Below are positions 17,624 to 25,938 of a stretch of DNA of 64,000 nt, one piece after another. The stretch's first letter is position 1. Each line of letters starts with the position of its first letter. The notes under the pieces were generated by a model, which did not search any database, was not told the origin of the DNA, and saw only the letters and a program-made list of their open reading frames with translations. The translations under genes and the position numbers were made by a program. Source of the stretch: Agromyces terreus (GTDB lineage Bacteria > Actinomycetota > Actinomycetes > Actinomycetales > Microbacteriaceae); NCBI RefSeq assembly GCF_009749465.1, contig NZ_WBIS01000005.1:152893-216892 (forward strand), read 5' to 3'.

Positions 17624-18302
17624 CCCCGCCGTCACCGTCGAGCCCGGGGAGGATGCCGTCTTCGACGGCGCGCCGCAGCAGGTCGACCTTGGTCGGCGCC
17701 GGACGCCCGACCTCCACGTACTTGGCACGGATGCGGTCGAGGTACTCCCGCGCCGTGGAATGGGCGATGCCGAGCTGCACCGCGACCGCCTTCAACGGCA
17801 GCCCCGACGCGTACAGGTGCAGCACGTCGTGCTCGCGCCGACCGAGCTGCGCCTTCGCGAACTCGCGATCGGCCTCGATCGCGCTGGCCCACTCGACGTT
17901 GTTCAGGACGTCGCCCCTGGCGACCGTCGCGATGGCCGCGATCACGGCCGACATCGGCGACGCCTTCGGGATCACGCCCGCGGCGCCCGCGGCGAGCGCC
18001 TCGCGCACGGCGGCGACCCGGTCGGCGATGCTGTGCACGAGCACGGCGCTGCCGGTCGCGAGCACCGAGCGCACGTTGTCGGTGACGCTCGACCCGTCGC
18101 CGAGCGAGAGGTCGAGCACGACCACGTCGCATCGGCCGCGATCGAGCGAGGCGAGGGCGGCGAGCAGCGAACGGACGTCGGCCGTGTCGGCCACGACGTC
18201 GTAGCCCGCGTCGCGGCACGCCGCACGCAGTCCGAGGCGGACGGCCTCGTGGTCGTCGACGATCGCGACCGTCGCGACCGTGTCATCTGCTGGTCCCGGC
18301 AC
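17610..18302 (-). CDS. Response regulator, NarL/LuxR family
   Basis: A ~230-residue regulator. The receiver domain has the acidic pair in AIVDDHE, the phosphoacceptor Asp in VVVLDLSLGD and the Lys in VIPKAS. The C-terminal LuxR helix-turn-helix runs from LGRREHDVLHLYASGL to STAREYLDRIRAKYVEVGR. Start is uncertain: GTG 18302 has GGAAGGGG 4 nt upstream and is used here; GTG 18323 would overlap the methyltransferase stop (GTGA) and add 7 residues. It is followed by its kinase. Target genes are unknown. Confidence 0.9.
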   Translation of the reverse strand: MPGPADDTVATVAIVDDHEAVRLGLRAACRDAGYDVVADTADVRSLLAALASLDRGRCDVVVLDLSLGDGSSVTDNVRSVLATGSAVLVHSIADRVAAVREALAAGAAGVIPKASPMSAVIAAIATVARGDVLNNVEWASAIEADREFAKAQLGRREHDVLHLYASGLPLKAVAVQLGIAHSTAREYLDRIRAKYVEVGRPAPTKVDLLRRAVEDGILPGLDGDGGDARR

Positions 18303-18319
18303 GGCACCCCTTCCGTCAG

Positions 18320-19717
18320 TCACACGATAGCGGCCAGTCGGGCGACGGCCTCGACATGGTGCGTGTTCGGGAAGAGGTCGAAGGCCTCGAGGTGCTCGAG
18401 CTCGTACCCCTGGCGCCGGAGGAGCCCGACGTCCCGGGCGAGCGCGACGGGATCGCAGGCGACGTAGACGAGCTGGGCGGGGCGGAGCGCGGCGAGGCGG
18501 TCGACGACGTCGCGGCCGGCGCCCGACCGCGGCGGGTCGAGCACGACGGTCGCCTCGCGGAGTCGGGCGCGCTCCCCCGCGGAGGCGTCGGCCTCGAGCT
18601 CGGCGAGGAAGCGGTCGACCCGTGCCGTGAGCGCGCGGGCCCCGACCCAGTCCGCCAGGTTCGCGCCGGCGTGCCCGGTCGCGCGTTCGTCGGACTCGAC
18701 GCTCGTGATGCGCACCGTGTCGCCGAACCGGTCGCCGATCGCCGCGGCCAGCAGGCCGACGCCGCCGTAGAGGTCGAGGTTCGCGGCCCGCGGATCGAAG
18801 CGGTCGGCGTCGACGGCGGCCTGCACGGCCTTCGTGAGCGTCGCCGCGGCCCCGCGGTGCACCTGCCAGAATCCGTCGCGGTCGACGGTGAAGCGCCGGT
18901 CGCCGACGACCTCGCTGGTGACCGGACGCTCGCCACGAGGCATCCGCTCGCCGTCGGAGACGACCAGTTGCGGGTCGGCGCCGCTCGGGGCCACGAGGTC
19001 GATCGAGACCGCGCCCGGGAAGCGCTCGGACAACGGCGCGAGCGCGGCCAGCTCGTCGACCGCGAGCGGGACGGATGCCACGGGCACGACCGTGTGGCTG
19101 CGTGCGGCGTACGGTCCGACGGCGCCGTCGGCGGCCACGTGCAGCCGCACGCGCGTGCGCCACCCCGTGCCGTCGGCCCGCGCACCGGGTGCGAGCGCCG
19201 GATCGACGGCCTGCACGACGACGTCGCGCTCGACCCCGCCGAACCTCGACAGCGCGTCGCGCAGCACCTCGGCCTTCAGGGCGCGCTGGCGTTCATCGGC
19301 GATGTGGCCGAACTCGGCCCCGCCGGCGCGGCGTTCGGGGGCGCGGTCGACGGATGCCTCGGCCCAGACGTGCTCGCGGCGATCGGCGGATGCCTCGAGC
19401 ACCTCGACGGTGTCGGCCCGCCAGAAACGCTCATGGGCGGTGTCGGAGACCCTCGCCCGCACCCGCTCGCCCGGGATGGCGTCGGCGACGAAGACGACGC
19501 GGCCCTCGTGGTGCGCGACCGCGATGCCGCCGTGGGCGATGCGCTCGACCTCGAGCTCGAGCACGGGGCCGTCGGTGCGGATGGGGGCCGGCGCGCGACC
19601 TCGCGCGCTCCCCTTCGGCGCGGGCGCCCCGGCCTGCTCGGCCGCGTTCGGGCGTCGAGCGGGTCGCCCGCCCCGCCTGGCGTGGTTCGGACGGTCGGAG
19701 CGCGGCGGTCGGGGCAT
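18320..19717 (-). CDS. TRAM-domain RNA (uracil-C5)-methyltransferase, TrmA/RlmD family
   Basis: A 465-residue class I methyltransferase. A basic disordered tail (1-48) precedes a TRAM domain (about 50-110), which binds RNA. The catalytic part has the SAM loop DLYGGVGLLAAA (about residue 312), VVLDPPRSG, the nucleophilic Cys in VYVACDP, and HHVE near the C-terminus, whose Glu is the general base. It methylates a uridine in tRNA or rRNA; which one is not clear. The four-Cys iron-sulfur cluster of RlmD is not seen. The gene diverges from maf across 45 bp. Confidence 0.88.
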   Translation of the reverse strand: MPRPPRSDRPNHARRGGRPARRPNAAEQAGAPAPKGSARGRAPAPIRTDGPVLELEVERIAHGGIAVAHHEGRVVFVADAIPGERVRARVSDTAHERFWRADTVEVLEASADRREHVWAEASVDRAPERRAGGAEFGHIADERQRALKAEVLRDALSRFGGVERDVVVQAVDPALAPGARADGTGWRTRVRLHVAADGAVGPYAARSHTVVPVASVPLAVDELAALAPLSERFPGAVSIDLVAPSGADPQLVVSDGERMPRGERPVTSEVVGDRRFTVDRDGFWQVHRGAAATLTKAVQAAVDADRFDPRAANLDLYGGVGLLAAAIGDRFGDTVRITSVESDERATGHAGANLADWVGARALTARVDRFLAELEADASAGERARLREATVVLDPPRSGAGRDVVDRLAALRPAQLVYVACDPVALARDVGLLRRQGYELEHLEAFDLFPNTHHVEAVARLAAIV

Positions 19718-19730
19718 GCATCGAGCATTC

Positions 19731-19745
19731 CACAGGCCGCCTGTG
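19731..19745. promoter_or_regulatory. Palindrome between the methyltransferase gene and maf
   Basis: CACAGGC-c-GCCTGTG, a perfect 7-1-7 palindrome in the 45-bp divergent gap. It could be a binding site shared by both genes, but the regulator is unknown and chance is not excluded. Confidence 0.35.
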
Positions 19746-19762
19746 AACGGCAGGATGGGGGG

Positions 19763-20404
19763 ATGCGCCTCTACCTCGCCTCGACCTCCCCCGCCCGCCT
19801 GGCGACGCTCCGCGCGGCCGGCATCGAACCCGTCGCGATCTCGCCCGGCGTCGACGAGGAGGCCGCCGTCGCCGCGGTCGAGACCGAGCGCGGGCGCCCC
19901 CTCGACGCGCACGAGCTCGTGCAGCTGCTCGCGCAGGCCAAGGCCGAGGCCGTCGTCGGCGCCGACGTCGACGGGGAGCCGATCGACGGCCTCATCCTCG
20001 GCGGCGACTCGGCGTTCCTCGTCGACGGGCGCATCCACGGCAAGCCGCACCTGCCCGAGGTCGCGAAGGCCCGCTGGCTCGAGCAGAACGGCTCGCACGG
20101 AGACCTCTGGTCGGGGCACTGGCTCATCGACCACCGCGGCGGGCGCGTGCGGGGCGCCGTCGGGCGGGCGGATGTCGCGACCGTGCGCTTCGCGACCCTC
20201 GACGAGGCCGAGATCGACGCCTACGTCGCCTCGGGCGAGCCGCTGCTCGTCGCCGGCGCGTTCACCGTCGACAGCCTCGGCGGACCCTTCATCCGGCGGG
20301 TCGAGGGCGACCCGTCGACGGTCGTCGGCCTGTCGCTCTCGACCCTGCGCGACCTCGTGCGCGAGCTCGGCGTCGCATGGACGTCGCTCTGGAACCGGGT
20401 CTGA
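19763..20404 (+). CDS. maf: Maf family nucleotide pyrophosphatase
   Basis: A 213-residue Maf protein. It starts RLYLASTSPARLATLRAAGI, the Maf loop with the S-x-SPRR-like motif, and has the GGDSAFLVDGRIHGKP region around residue 80. It hydrolyses non-canonical or modified nucleoside triphosphates to monophosphates. The catalytic aspartate lies in LGGDSAF. A GGGGGG run before the ATG may act as ribosome site. Placement before the accBC gene is typical for the order. Confidence 0.88.
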   Translation: MRLYLASTSPARLATLRAAGIEPVAISPGVDEEAAVAAVETERGRPLDAHELVQLLAQAKAEAVVGADVDGEPIDGLILGGDSAFLVDGRIHGKPHLPEVAKARWLEQNGSHGDLWSGHWLIDHRGGRVRGAVGRADVATVRFATLDEAEIDAYVASGEPLLVAGAFTVDSLGGPFIRRVEGDPSTVVGLSLSTLRDLVRELGVAWTSLWNRV

Positions 20405-20496
20405 GCGCGCCGCGCGGCTCGGGTCTTTGTCGACACCCGAAAGGGTCGAGCACCTTTCTTGTCGACCTGATCCAAAGGCAACGCGCGATCCGTGAA

Positions 20497-20502
20497 TAGG
20501 CT
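20497..20502 (+). promoter_or_regulatory. -10 box of accBC
   Basis: TAGGCT, 7 nt before ATG 20510. Two copies of TTGTCGAC (20425-20432 and 20459-20466) lie upstream and could bind a regulator. Confidence 0.5.
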
Positions 20503-20509
20503 GAGAGGC

Positions 20510-22285
20510 ATGCCGCGTATCACCAAGGTCCTCATCGCCAACCGCGGGGAGATCGCCGTCCGCATCATCCGCGCCGCCCGCGACGCCGGAATCGCGTCCG
20601 TCGCGATCTACGCCGACCAGGACCGCGACGCGCGCCACTCGAAGCTCGCCGACGAGGCCTACGCCCTCGAGGGCTCGACGAGCGCCGAGACGTACCTCGT
20701 CGTCGACAAGATCCTCTCGATCGCCCGCCGCTCGGGCGCCGACGCGGTGCACCCCGGCTACGGCTTCCTAGCCGAGAACCCCGACTTCGCCCGCGCGGTC
20801 ATCGCCGCCGGCCTCGTCTGGATCGGTCCGTCCCCCGAGGCCATCGAGCGCCTCGGCGACAAGGTCTCGGCGCGCCACGTGGCCGAGAAGGTCGGAGCGC
20901 CCCTCGCACCCGGCACGCTGAACCCGGTGGCCGACGCCTCCGAGGTGCTCGACTTCGTCGACGTGCACGGGCTGCCCGTCGCGATCAAGGCGGCCTTCGG
21001 CGGCGGCGGACGCGGGCTCAAGGTCGCCCGCACCCGCGAAGAGGTGCCCGAGCTGTTCGACTCGGCGACCCGCGAGGCCGTCGCGGCGTTCGGCCGCGGC
21101 GAGTGCTTCGTCGAGAAATACCTCGACAAGCCCCGCCACGTCGAGACCCAGTGCCTCGCCGACGCCCACGGCAACGTCGTCGTCATCTCGACCCGCGACT
21201 GCTCGCTGCAGCGACGCCACCAGAAGCTCGTCGAGGAGGCGCCCGCGCCGTTCCTCACCGACGCGCAGACCGAGGCGCTGTACACGTCGTCGAAGGCGAT
21301 CCTGAAGGAGGTCGGCTACGTCGGCGCCGGCACCTGCGAGTTCCTGATCGGCCAGGACGGCACCGTCTCGTTCCTCGAGGTCAACACGCGCCTGCAGGTC
21401 GAGCACCCGGTCTCCGAGGAGGTCACCGGCATCGACCTCGTGCGCGAGCAGTTCCGCATCGCCGAGGGCGGCGTGCTCGACTACGCCGACCCGGTCGCGG
21501 TGGGCCACTCGATCGAGTTCCGCATCAACGGCGAGGACCCGGGCCGCAACTTCCTCCCCGCCCCCGGTCCGGTGCACCAGATCCGTTTCCCCGGCGGCCC
21601 CGGCGTCCGCGTCGACTCCGGCGTGACGAGCGGCGACGTCATCTCGGGCGCGTTCGACTCGCTGCTCGCGAAGCTCATCGTCACCGGAGCGACCCGAAAG
21701 GACGCGCTCGAGCGAGCACGCCGCGCCCTCGACGAGTTCGAGGTCAACGGCCTGCCCACCGTGCTGCCGTTCCACCGCGACATCGTCGGCAACGAGGCCT
21801 TCGCCCCCGCCGGAGACGAGCCGTTCTCGATCTACACCCGCTGGATCGAGACCGAGTACGACAACCGCCTCGAGCCCTGGACGGGCGAGATCGCCGAGGC
21901 CGCGCCGGCGGCCGCCCGCACCAACCTCGTCGTCGAGGTCGGCGGACGCCGCATCGAGGTCACGCTGCCCGCGAAGCTGGCGGGCGCCTCGGCGTCCTCC
22001 GCGACGGCGACGGCCGGAGCCGTGCCACGCCGTCGCACCGCCTCGCACGTCGCGGGCACCGCGACCGGCGACGCCGTGAAGGCGCCCATGCAGGCCACGG
22101 TCGTCAAGGTGGCCGTCGCCGAGGGCGACAAGGTCGTCAAGGGCGACCTCGTGCTCGTGCTCGAGGCCATGAAGATGGAGCAGCCCATCGTCGCCCACAA
22201 GGACGGCGTCGTCGGCATCGTCAACGCCGAGGCCGGCGCGACCGTGTCGAGCGGCCACCTGCTCCTCTCGATCGCCGACGCCTGA
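20510..22285 (+). CDS. Acyl-CoA carboxylase alpha subunit (biotin carboxylase-BCCP fusion)
   Basis: A 591-residue protein with two parts. Residues 1-445 form biotin carboxylase: [14 protein letters not shown] at the start, ATP-grasp [12 protein letters not shown] (about 160), SLQRRHQKL(V)EEAP and [18 protein letters not shown] (about 290). The BCCP domain is at the C-terminus, with the biotinylated Lys in EAMKMEQP (about 555). An Ala-rich linker (about 470-515) joins them. It carboxylates biotin with ATP and bicarbonate and partners the accD/accE products. BirA at 12.0 kb is the matching ligase. The palindromic repeat A follows the stop after 12 bp. Confidence 0.94.
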   Translation: MPRITKVLIANRGEIAVRIIRAARDAGIASVAIYADQDRDARHSKLADEAYALEGSTSAETYLVVDKILSIARRSGADAVHPGYGFLAENPDFARAVIAAGLVWIGPSPEAIERLGDKVSARHVAEKVGAPLAPGTLNPVADASEVLDFVDVHGLPVAIKAAFGGGGRGLKVARTREEVPELFDSATREAVAAFGRGECFVEKYLDKPRHVETQCLADAHGNVVVISTRDCSLQRRHQKLVEEAPAPFLTDAQTEALYTSSKAILKEVGYVGAGTCEFLIGQDGTVSFLEVNTRLQVEHPVSEEVTGIDLVREQFRIAEGGVLDYADPVAVGHSIEFRINGEDPGRNFLPAPGPVHQIRFPGGPGVRVDSGVTSGDVISGAFDSLLAKLIVTGATRKDALERARRALDEFEVNGLPTVLPFHRDIVGNEAFAPAGDEPFSIYTRWIETEYDNRLEPWTGEIAEAAPAAARTNLVVEVGGRRIEVTLPAKLAGASASSATATAGAVPRRRTASHVAGTATGDAVKAPMQATVVKVAVAEGDKVVKGDLVLVLEAMKMEQPIVAHKDGVVGIVNAEAGATVSSGHLLLSIADA

Positions 22286-22297
22286 GCTTCTTCCTCC

Positions 22298-22386
22298 TTT
22301 TTCAGGAGGGGGTGTGGGCACGGGCGGCGATCTCGGCGCATTCCACGCCGCGGTGCCCCCGCGCGCCCACACCCTCTCCTGAAAAG
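22298..22386. repeat. Palindromic repeat family 1, copy A
   Basis: Two 22-bp arms in inverted orientation, TTTTCAGGAGGGGGTGTGG on the left and its complement on the right, match at 20 or 21 of 22 positions around a 45-bp centre. It lies between the convergent ends of accBC and the DUF559 gene. No U-run follows either arm. Copies B and C share the arms but not the centre. Confidence 0.85.
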
Positions 22387-22429
22387 TGAAAGCACCCGTT
22401 CAGTTCGAGCGCGCGCGACAGGTCGATCG

Positions 22430-23347
22430 TCAGGCGCGTAGCGCACGAACGCCGGCGATGGCGTCGCGAAGCATCGCGGACGCACGATCCGGATGCCGCA
22501 GCAGCACCCGCGCCGGGATCCTCAGCGTCGGCAGCCCGAGCCTCAATGCCGCCGCATCGCGCTGCCGGTCGAACTCGAACTGTCGGCGCGTCCGGTGGAA
22601 GCGATAGCCGTCGATCTCGACCACGAGACATCCGTCGACCAAAAAGTCCACCCGGCCCACGCCCTCGAGGTCGACCTGTTGTTCGAAGGCCAGTCCCTGC
22701 TCGATGAGCTCTTCGACGAGGTGCGACTCCGCACCCGAACCGGATCGCGCGCTCAGATGCATCGGCTCGGCTTCGGGGTCGGAGGCCCGGTCGACCAGCA
22801 GCTGCGCCTCGTCGAGCGTGAGCGACCCGGCGTGCACCGCCGATTCGAATGCCGCCCGGATATCTCGACGGTCGGCGCAGCCCGCCATCTCGGCGAGCGC
22901 GGTCCGGACGTCGACTCGCCACGCGGATTCGTCGTCGCGTCGGTGGCCGAATCGCCCGTCGCACCAGTGCAGGCGGACGGGGACTCCGAAGCGATCGGGC
23001 ATGACGACCTCGTCGGCCCCTGGCCGGTCCGTCACGGACAGCGGCGACCGGGTGCGCAGGCGAGCGGCGTTGTGCGGCAGGCTGACGTGCACGCACCCAC
23101 CGGAGAGCCCTGACCACAGTCCCATCGCGGCGAGCGCGCTGCGACACCCGAGACGCCCGCCCACGCGCACGGCGGCGCGCCGGTCGAGATCGACGTCGTG
23201 GGTGGCGTAGTGGGCGCGGCGAACCCGCCCGATCTCGCCGAGCTTCACGGCGACCGAAAGCTGCATGCCGGTGATTCCGCGGTCGATGAGCTGACGCCGC
23301 GTCGCGATGCCGCCGTGTTCGGCGAGCACGTCGATGATCGATTCCAC
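22430..23347 (-). CDS. AbiEi-like winged-helix / DUF559 endonuclease-fold protein
   Basis: A ~305-residue protein. Residues 1-75 (IIDVLAEHGGIATRRQLIDRG) look like the winged-helix N-terminal domain of type IV AbiEi antitoxin relatives. The C-terminal ~110 residues are DUF559, a Vsr-like PD-(D/E)XK fold, with Asp in VDFLVDG and VVEIDGYRFH. Relatives occur in many scattered copies in Microbacteriaceae; no partner toxin is nearby. GTG 23347 is chosen because the longer frame, from ATG 23458, would begin inside palindromic copy B. The gene is flanked by copies A and B. Confidence 0.7.
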   Translation of the reverse strand: MESIIDVLAEHGGIATRRQLIDRGITGMQLSVAVKLGEIGRVRRAHYATHDVDLDRRAAVRVGGRLGCRSALAAMGLWSGLSGGCVHVSLPHNAARLRTRSPLSVTDRPGADEVVMPDRFGVPVRLHWCDGRFGHRRDDESAWRVDVRTALAEMAGCADRRDIRAAFESAVHAGSLTLDEAQLLVDRASDPEAEPMHLSARSGSGAESHLVEELIEQGLAFEQQVDLEGVGRVDFLVDGCLVVEIDGYRFHRTRRQFEFDRQRDAAALRLGLPTLRIPARVLLRHPDRASAMLRDAIAGVRALRA

Positions 23348-23452
23348 ATGACGAGCCTGCGGGGCCAGCGGCACCGAAGTCGGCCCTCTCGCAAGATCGA
23401 GGTCGGCGCCGCGGCATCCGCCCTTGTCGAGGAGGAGTCGCGTCTCCGTTCG

Positions 23453-23551
23453 TTTCACTTTTCAGGAGGGGGTGTGGGGAGGCGAGGCCATCGACCCGCG
23501 TCGGGCCGCGGGAGCACCCCGCGCGCCCACACCCCCTCCTGAAAAGTGAAA
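23453..23551. repeat. Palindromic repeat family 1, copy B
   Basis: A perfect 26-bp inverted repeat (arms 23453-23478 and 23526-23551; core CACTTTTCAGGAGGGGGTG) around a 47-bp centre. A further 7-bp pair TCCGTTC/GAACGGA lies outside at 23445-23451/23556-23562. It lies 33 bp after the lpdA stop and upstream of the DUF559 start. Confidence 0.9.
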
Positions 23552-23584
23552 TGCAGAACGGAAGCGACGCCGACGCCGACGCGA

Positions 23585-25015
23585 TCAGCGCACGACGTGC
23601 ATCGCGCGCGCCGCGTCGGTCAGCGAACCGCTGAGCGACGGGTACACGGGGAACGCCTCGGCGAACTGGTCGACCGTGAGCCGGTGCTCGACGGCGAGCG
23701 CGAGCGGGAAGATGAGCTCGGATGCCTTGGGCGCGACGATGACCCCGCCGATGATGGCGCCCGACCCGCTCGATGCGAAGAGCTTCACGAAGCCGTCGCG
23801 GATGCCCATCATCTTCGCGCGCGGGTTCGAGGCGAGCGGCAGCTTGTAGACGACGCCGGGCACCACGCCCTCCTCGATCTCGCGCTGCGTCCAGCCGACG
23901 GCGGCGATCTCGGGCTGCGTGAAGATGTTCGAGGTGATGTTGCGCAGCTCGGGCGGGTTCACGATGTCGCCCATGGCGTGGAACACGGCGGTGCGGCCCT
24001 GCATCGAGGCGACCGAGGCGAGCGGGGGGAAGGTCGTGCAGTCGCCGGCCGCGTAGATGTTCGGCATCGACGTGCGGGCGACCCGGTTGACGCGGATGTG
24101 GCCCGAGTCCGAGAGCTGGACGCCGGCCTGCTCGAGCCCGAGGTCGCCCGTGTTCGGCACGGAGCCGACGGCCATGAGGCAGTGCGAGCCGCGCACCTCG
24201 CGCCCGTCGGAGAGCGTCGCGACGACCTCGTCGCCGTCGCGCACGACCGACTCGGCGCGCGACTTGTTCAGGACCTTCATGCCGTGGCGCTTGAAGACCT
24301 TCTCGATGACGGATGCCGCGTCGGCGTCTTCGCCCGGAAGCACCTGGTCACGGCTCGAGATGAGCGTCACCTTCGCGCCGAGGGCACGGTAGGCGGAGGC
24401 GAACTCGGCACCGGTGACGCCGGATCCGACGACGATGAGGTGCTCGGGCACCTGCTGCAGGTGGTAGAGCTGGGTCCACGTCAGGATGCGCTCCCCGTCG
24501 GGGACGGCGGTGCCGAGCACGCGGGGCGTCGCGCCGACCGAGACGACGAGCGTGTCGGCCTCGATGCGGTCGAAGTCGGTGCCGCCCTTCGCGGTCGCGA
24601 CGATGACCGCGTTGGGTCCGTCGAGGCGGCCCTCGCCGTGCACGAGGTGCACGCCGGCGTCGATGAGGTTCGAGCGCATGTCGTCGGACTGCTGCGCCGC
24701 GAGGCCGAGCAGCCGCTTGTTGACCGCGGCGAGGTTGATGGCCACGTTCGGCTTGACGGCCTTCTCGGCGTCGCCCTTGGCGTAGAACTGGACGCCGAGG
24801 TCGGCGGCCTCCTTGACCGCGTTCGACGCCTCGGCGGTGGCGATGAGCGACTTCGACGGCACCACGTCGGTGAGCACGGCCGAGCCGCCGACGCCGGCGC
24901 GTTCGATGAGGGTGACCTCGGCGCCGAGCTGGGCTCCGGCGAGCGCGGCCTCGTAGCCTCCGGGCCCGCCTCCGAGGACGGCGATGCGTTGGGTGCGCTC
25001 GAACTCGTAGGCCAT
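23585..25015 (-). CDS. lpdA: NAD(P)H-quinone dehydrogenase, LpdA type
   Basis: A 476-residue flavoprotein of the pyridine nucleotide-disulfide oxidoreductase family. FAD loop GGGPGGYEAALAGAQLG is near residue 15; a second dinucleotide loop VVGSGVTGAEFASAYRALG is near residue 190; the dimer domain is C-terminal. Where lipoamide dehydrogenases have a CxxxxC redox pair, this protein has GGSAVLTDVVPSK with no Cys, so it cannot be a disulfide reductase. It resembles mycobacterial LpdA, a quinone reductase. ATG 25015 is preferred (CAGAAT box 6 nt upstream); ATG 25021 is possible. Confidence 0.85.
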   Translation of the reverse strand: MAYEFERTQRIAVLGGGPGGYEAALAGAQLGAEVTLIERAGVGGSAVLTDVVPSKSLIATAEASNAVKEAADLGVQFYAKGDAEKAVKPNVAINLAAVNKRLLGLAAQQSDDMRSNLIDAGVHLVHGEGRLDGPNAVIVATAKGGTDFDRIEADTLVVSVGATPRVLGTAVPDGERILTWTQLYHLQQVPEHLIVVGSGVTGAEFASAYRALGAKVTLISSRDQVLPGEDADAASVIEKVFKRHGMKVLNKSRAESVVRDGDEVVATLSDGREVRGSHCLMAVGSVPNTGDLGLEQAGVQLSDSGHIRVNRVARTSMPNIYAAGDCTTFPPLASVASMQGRTAVFHAMGDIVNPPELRNITSNIFTQPEIAAVGWTQREIEEGVVPGVVYKLPLASNPRAKMMGIRDGFVKLFASSGSGAIIGGVIVAPKASELIFPLALAVEHRLTVDQFAEAFPVYPSLSGSLTDAARAMHVVR

Positions 25016-25088
25016 GCTCATATTCTGCCAGTACGGGTGCGCGCACCCTCACACGAGCACGATCCCGCCGCGGCATCCGCTCGCTCAT

Positions 25089-25094
25089 TAGAGT
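25089..25094 (+). promoter_or_regulatory. -10 box of pnp
   Basis: TAGAGT, 6 nt before ATG 25101; leaderless pattern. Confidence 0.5.
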
Positions 25095-25100
25095 GGTGGG

Positions 25101-25928
25101 ATGACGCATGCAAACGTGCTCGGCGACCCCGCAGCAGACCCCTTCGCCGTCGCGGCCGACGCCGCGGCCCGCATCGCCGAGCTCACCGGCGTCGAACGTC
25201 ACGACGTCGCGCTCACCCTCGGCAGCGGCTGGGGCCGGGCCGCCGAGCTCATCGGCGAGACGACGCACACGATCGCGGCCACCGAGGTGCCCGGCTTCTC
25301 CAAGCCCGCGCTCGAGGGCCACGTCGGCACGCTGCGTTCGGTGCTGCTGCCGAGCGGCAAGCACGCCCTCGTGATCGGCGCCCGAACGCACTACTACGAG
25401 GGGCACGGCGTGCGCCGGGTCGTGCATTCCGTCCGCACCGCCGCCGCGGCGGGTGCGACGACGATGATCCTCACGAACGGGGCCGGCGGCATCAAGGACC
25501 ACTGGAAGCCCGGCACCCCGGTGCTCATCAGCGACCACATCAACCTCACGGCGGACTCGCCGCTCGAGGGCGCCACCTTCATCGACCTGACCGACCTGTA
25601 CTCGACGCGGCTGCGCGAGCTCGCGCGCACCGTCGACCCCGGCCTCGACGAGGGCGTCTACTGCCAGTTCCGCGGCCCGCACTACGAGACGCCCGCCGAG
25701 GTGCAGATGGCGAAGACGATCGGCGGCCACATCGTCGGCATGTCGACCGCGCTCGAGGCCATCGCCGCCCGCCAGGCCGGCATGGAGGTACTCGGCATGA
25801 GCCTCATCACCAATCTCGCCGCCGGCATCCAGCAGACGCCGCTCAGCCACGAAGAGGTCATCGAGGCCGGGCGCCTGGCCGAACCGGTGATCTCGTCGCT
25901 GCTGGCGAAGATCGTCGCAGAGCTCTAG
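25101..25928 (+). CDS. Purine-nucleoside phosphorylase (trimeric type)
   Basis: A 275-residue PNP of the trimeric class. Phosphate-binding GSGWG near residue 41, RTHYYEGH near 95, LTNGAGGI near 130, FRGPHYETPAE near 191 and GMSTALEAIAARQAGMEVLG near 213 are all present. It splits (deoxy)inosine and (deoxy)guanosine into base and (deoxy)ribose 1-phosphate. The mutase gene follows 10 bp later and can take the sugar phosphate on. Together with add, deoA and cdd it forms a salvage set. Confidence 0.93.
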   Translation: MTHANVLGDPAADPFAVAADAAARIAELTGVERHDVALTLGSGWGRAAELIGETTHTIAATEVPGFSKPALEGHVGTLRSVLLPSGKHALVIGARTHYYEGHGVRRVVHSVRTAAAAGATTMILTNGAGGIKDHWKPGTPVLISDHINLTADSPLEGATFIDLTDLYSTRLRELARTVDPGLDEGVYCQFRGPHYETPAEVQMAKTIGGHIVGMSTALEAIAARQAGMEVLGMSLITNLAAGIQQTPLSHEEVIEAGRLAEPVISSLLAKIVAEL

Positions 25929-25938
25929 GAGATCCCGG

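Noticed and set aside
22298..22386. Simple rho-independent terminators as the full explanation of the palindromic repeats
   Set aside because: The position behind genes fits, but there is no U-run, the centre is long (45 bp), and the arms are shared between unrelated loci. Termination stays possible as a secondary effect.
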